From Candidatus Yanofskybacteria bacterium RIFCSPHIGHO2_02_FULL_50_12 (lineage in GTDB: Bacteria > Patescibacteriota > Minisyncoccia > 2-02-FULL-40-12 > GWA2-44-9), in assembly GCA_001794525.1 (NCBI GenBank), contig MGJZ01000011.1:520-7021 (forward strand): a stretch of 6,502 nt of DNA, written 5' to 3'. The translations under genes were made by a program, and so were the position numbers. This document shows, piece by piece, positions 4,863-6,502 of the stretch. Positions within the stretch are counted from its first letter, which is position 1. Each line of letters opens with the position of its first letter. The notes under the pieces are model-generated. The model searched no databases. It saw nothing but the letters and a program-made list of their open reading frames with translations, and had not been told where the DNA came from.

Positions 4863-6502
4863 CGCGCCATTCATCCACCGCAATCGGTATTATCGCCGCC
4901 GTTGTGATCATCGCGGTGTCTAGCGTATGGAACGACGCGCCGATCGTGGATGAAGTACCGCATATCGGCGCCGGCTATACGTATGTCAAAAAGGGCTCCC
5001 TGTTGTTCAACCCAGAACATCCGCCGTTGCCGAAGGACTTGGCGGGATTGCCTCTCCTGACCCTCGACATCGATCAGACTATTTACAATCGAACCTATGA
5101 AGGAAATTGGGGCTCGGATGTGAATGGCCAGTGGAATTTTGGCCGGACGCTTATTTTCCATTCCGGCGTTGATGCGACGGCCATGGTCCACCGAGCGAAG
5201 CTGCCGATGCTCTTCTTTTTCATCACCTCCGCTTGGCTCGTGTTCCATTGGGCGCGGAAGCGCTACAGCCCATCCGCTGGTCTTCTTGCCCTCTTTCTTT
5301 TTGCCTTCTCGCCTACCGTCATCGCCCATAGCCGTTTAGTTACCACAGATATACCGGCCTTGTGGGGCGTATTGGTCGCCACTTATTTTTTCGTCCGGTG
5401 GCTGAAAGACCCAGGCGACGGATGGCGGAGTAGAAACTTCTGGCTCGCCGCACTTGCATTCGGCTTTGCTCAATTGGCCAAATTCTCCCTATTCCTTCTC
5501 TGGCCGTACTTGCTTCTCGTTGCCGTAATCTGGGGTTTTATCAACGGCCATGTATTTAAAACGGCCTGGCGAGGACTCCTAACTATGATCGTCGGATTCA
5601 TCGTGGTTATCGGACCGGTCTATCAACTGCATTTAATTAACTACGAAGGATTCCAGCAAAAATCTGATGCCGTGATAATTTTGAAAGATTCGCCATATCG
5701 GCAAGCGTCTGATTTGGTGATTTGGGCTTCTGACAAACCGGTACTGCGCCCGTACGCCGCATATGCGATGGGCCTCCTGATGGTATTCCAGCGGGCCAGC
5801 GGCGGCAATACCACCTATTTCTTAGGTGACGTATATACTTCAGCCGACAAATTATATTTCCCGATCGTCTATGCACTCAAGGAACCAATTCCATTTTTGA
5901 TACTCCTTCTCCTGGCAATCGTAGCCGCTTTTGCTCACAAGAATTCAAAGAGAAATCGGCTGCGCGGGTGGTTGGCGGATCATTTTGATGAAACCGTGAT
6001 GCTCATTTGGATCGCACTATATTGGGGGACGAGCATCACTGCCAACCTCAATATCGGCGTGCGGCACATGCTCCCAGTGTATGGATTTACGGCTATTCTT
6101 ATTGCTGGCCAGTTCGACCGAATTAAAACTGTCTTCTCCGCGACCAGGCATAAATTTTTTGTCTACCGTGTTTCGATGATTGTACTTCTCGGTTGGCTGG
6201 CGATTGAAACTCTAAGCATCTTTCCCTACTACCTGACGTATTTTAATCAATTCGCCCTAATTCGTCCGTCGTGGACGGCCAGTCAGGACGGCTATGTGCC
6301 CGGCGGGCATAATTATGTCGTGGACTCGAATCTGGATTGGGGCCAAGACTTAAAGCGCCTCGCCGATTGGGCGGAGAAAAATAACGTCCAGCGCATTAAC
6401 CTCGACTACTTCGGCTGGGCCGATCAGACATATTATTTGAAAGATAGATTTTTCTGGATGACTAGGGGCCGCTACACTACCAAGGAGGAATTTTTGATTG
6501 AT
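4859..6502 (+). CDS. Second family 39 (PMT-like) glycosyltransferase, partial (C-terminus beyond window)
   Basis: Open from ATG 4859 to the window end: 548 codons, no stop. It is a GT-C enzyme of the phospholipid-carrier-dependent type. Residues 8-24 form the first membrane helix; the first outer loop carries the acidic pair D31-E32 followed by PHIGAGYTYVKKG and NPEHPPLPKDLAG (51-63). The second conserved acidic site is D164 in RLVTTD (159-164). About ten more hydrophobic segments follow up to about 459, with YFPIVYALKEPIPF (333-346) in between, then a soluble tail containing SNLDWGQDLKRLADW (490-504), typical of this subfamily. It differs clearly from the preceding glycosyltransferase, so the pair is not a recent duplication. 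No Shine-Dalgarno precedes it; the ATGA overlap points to stop-restart translation. Most of the protein seems present. Likely role: transfer of a lipid-linked sugar to surface or secreted proteins or glycans; specificity unknown. Confidence 0.87.
   Translation, partial: MTRHSSTAIGIIAAVVIIAVSSVWNDAPIVDEVPHIGAGYTYVKKGSLLFNPEHPPLPKDLAGLPLLTLDIDQTIYNRTYEGNWGSDVNGQWNFGRTLIFHSGVDATAMVHRAKLPMLFFFITSAWLVFHWARKRYSPSAGLLALFLFAFSPTVIAHSRLVTTDIPALWGVLVATYFFVRWLKDPGDGWRSRNFWLAALAFGFAQLAKFSLFLLWPYLLLVAVIWGFINGHVFKTAWRGLLTMIVGFIVVIGPVYQLHLINYEGFQQKSDAVIILKDSPYRQASDLVIWASDKPVLRPYAAYAMGLLMVFQRASGGNTTYFLGDVYTSADKLYFPIVYALKEPIPFLILLLLAIVAAFAHKNSKRNRLRGWLADHFDETVMLIWIALYWGTSITANLNIGVRHMLPVYGFTAILIAGQFDRIKTVFSATRHKFFVYRVSMIVLLGWLAIETLSIFPYYLTYFNQFALIRPSWTASQDGYVPGGHNYVVDSNLDWGQDLKRLADWAEKNNVQRINLDYFGWADQTYYLKDRFFWMTRGRYTTKEEFLID

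Overview
The window looks like part of a genome from the Candidate Phyla Radiation (Patescibacteria), most likely a Parcubacteria-like lineage. This is inferred from gene content and style, since no rRNA or marker gene is present. The pointers are an orphan VirD4/TraG-like DNA-translocase ATPase fused to one transmembrane helix and preceded by a small coiled-coil protein, a GtrA-like flippase, very tight gene packing, multi-pass family 39 glycosyltransferases, and an in-gene copy resembling a short repeat seen in many CPR genomes. No in-frame TGA is read as sense in any of the five genes, so the recoded-TGA lineages (Gracilibacteria, Absconditabacteria) are not supported.

Layout: two divergent gene runs leave an 81-bp spacer (3264-3344). 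The minus-strand run (3263 down to 1) holds a 127-aa hypothetical protein, an 800-aa membrane-anchored FtsK/HerA/VirD4-superfamily ATPase, and a GtrA-family membrane protein cut off by the window edge. All three lie in the same reading frame and are separated only by single TAA stops (TAA-TCA-GTG and TAA-ATG). The plus-strand run (3345 to 6502) holds two different family 39 (GT-C fold) glycosyltransferases overlapping by ATGA; the second runs off the window. There is no gene-free stretch over 300 bases, and no RNA gene, CRISPR array, insertion sequence or convincing terminator was seen.

Regulation: each divergent run has an extended -10 element (TGGTATACT on minus, TGCTACAAT on plus) whose hexamer ends exactly 6 nt before the first ATG. 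Transcription would then start at or within a base or two of the start codon, giving leaderless mRNAs. None of the five starts has a recognisable Shine-Dalgarno sequence; the internal genes appear to depend on coupling to the preceding stop.

How the genes may fit together: the glycosyltransferases are expected to use polyprenyl-phosphate-linked sugars on the outer face of the membrane, and GtrA-type proteins are proposed to flip such lipid-linked sugars, so the two runs may share a cell-surface glycosylation theme. The ATPase and its small neighbour look like a separate module, possibly DNA movement across the membrane, without any relaxase or secretion-channel gene visible here. The most unusual items are the mirrored leaderless promoters, the three same-frame genes split by single stops, and a perfect 11-bp GC-rich hairpin plus a repeat-like insertion near the start of the ATPase gene.
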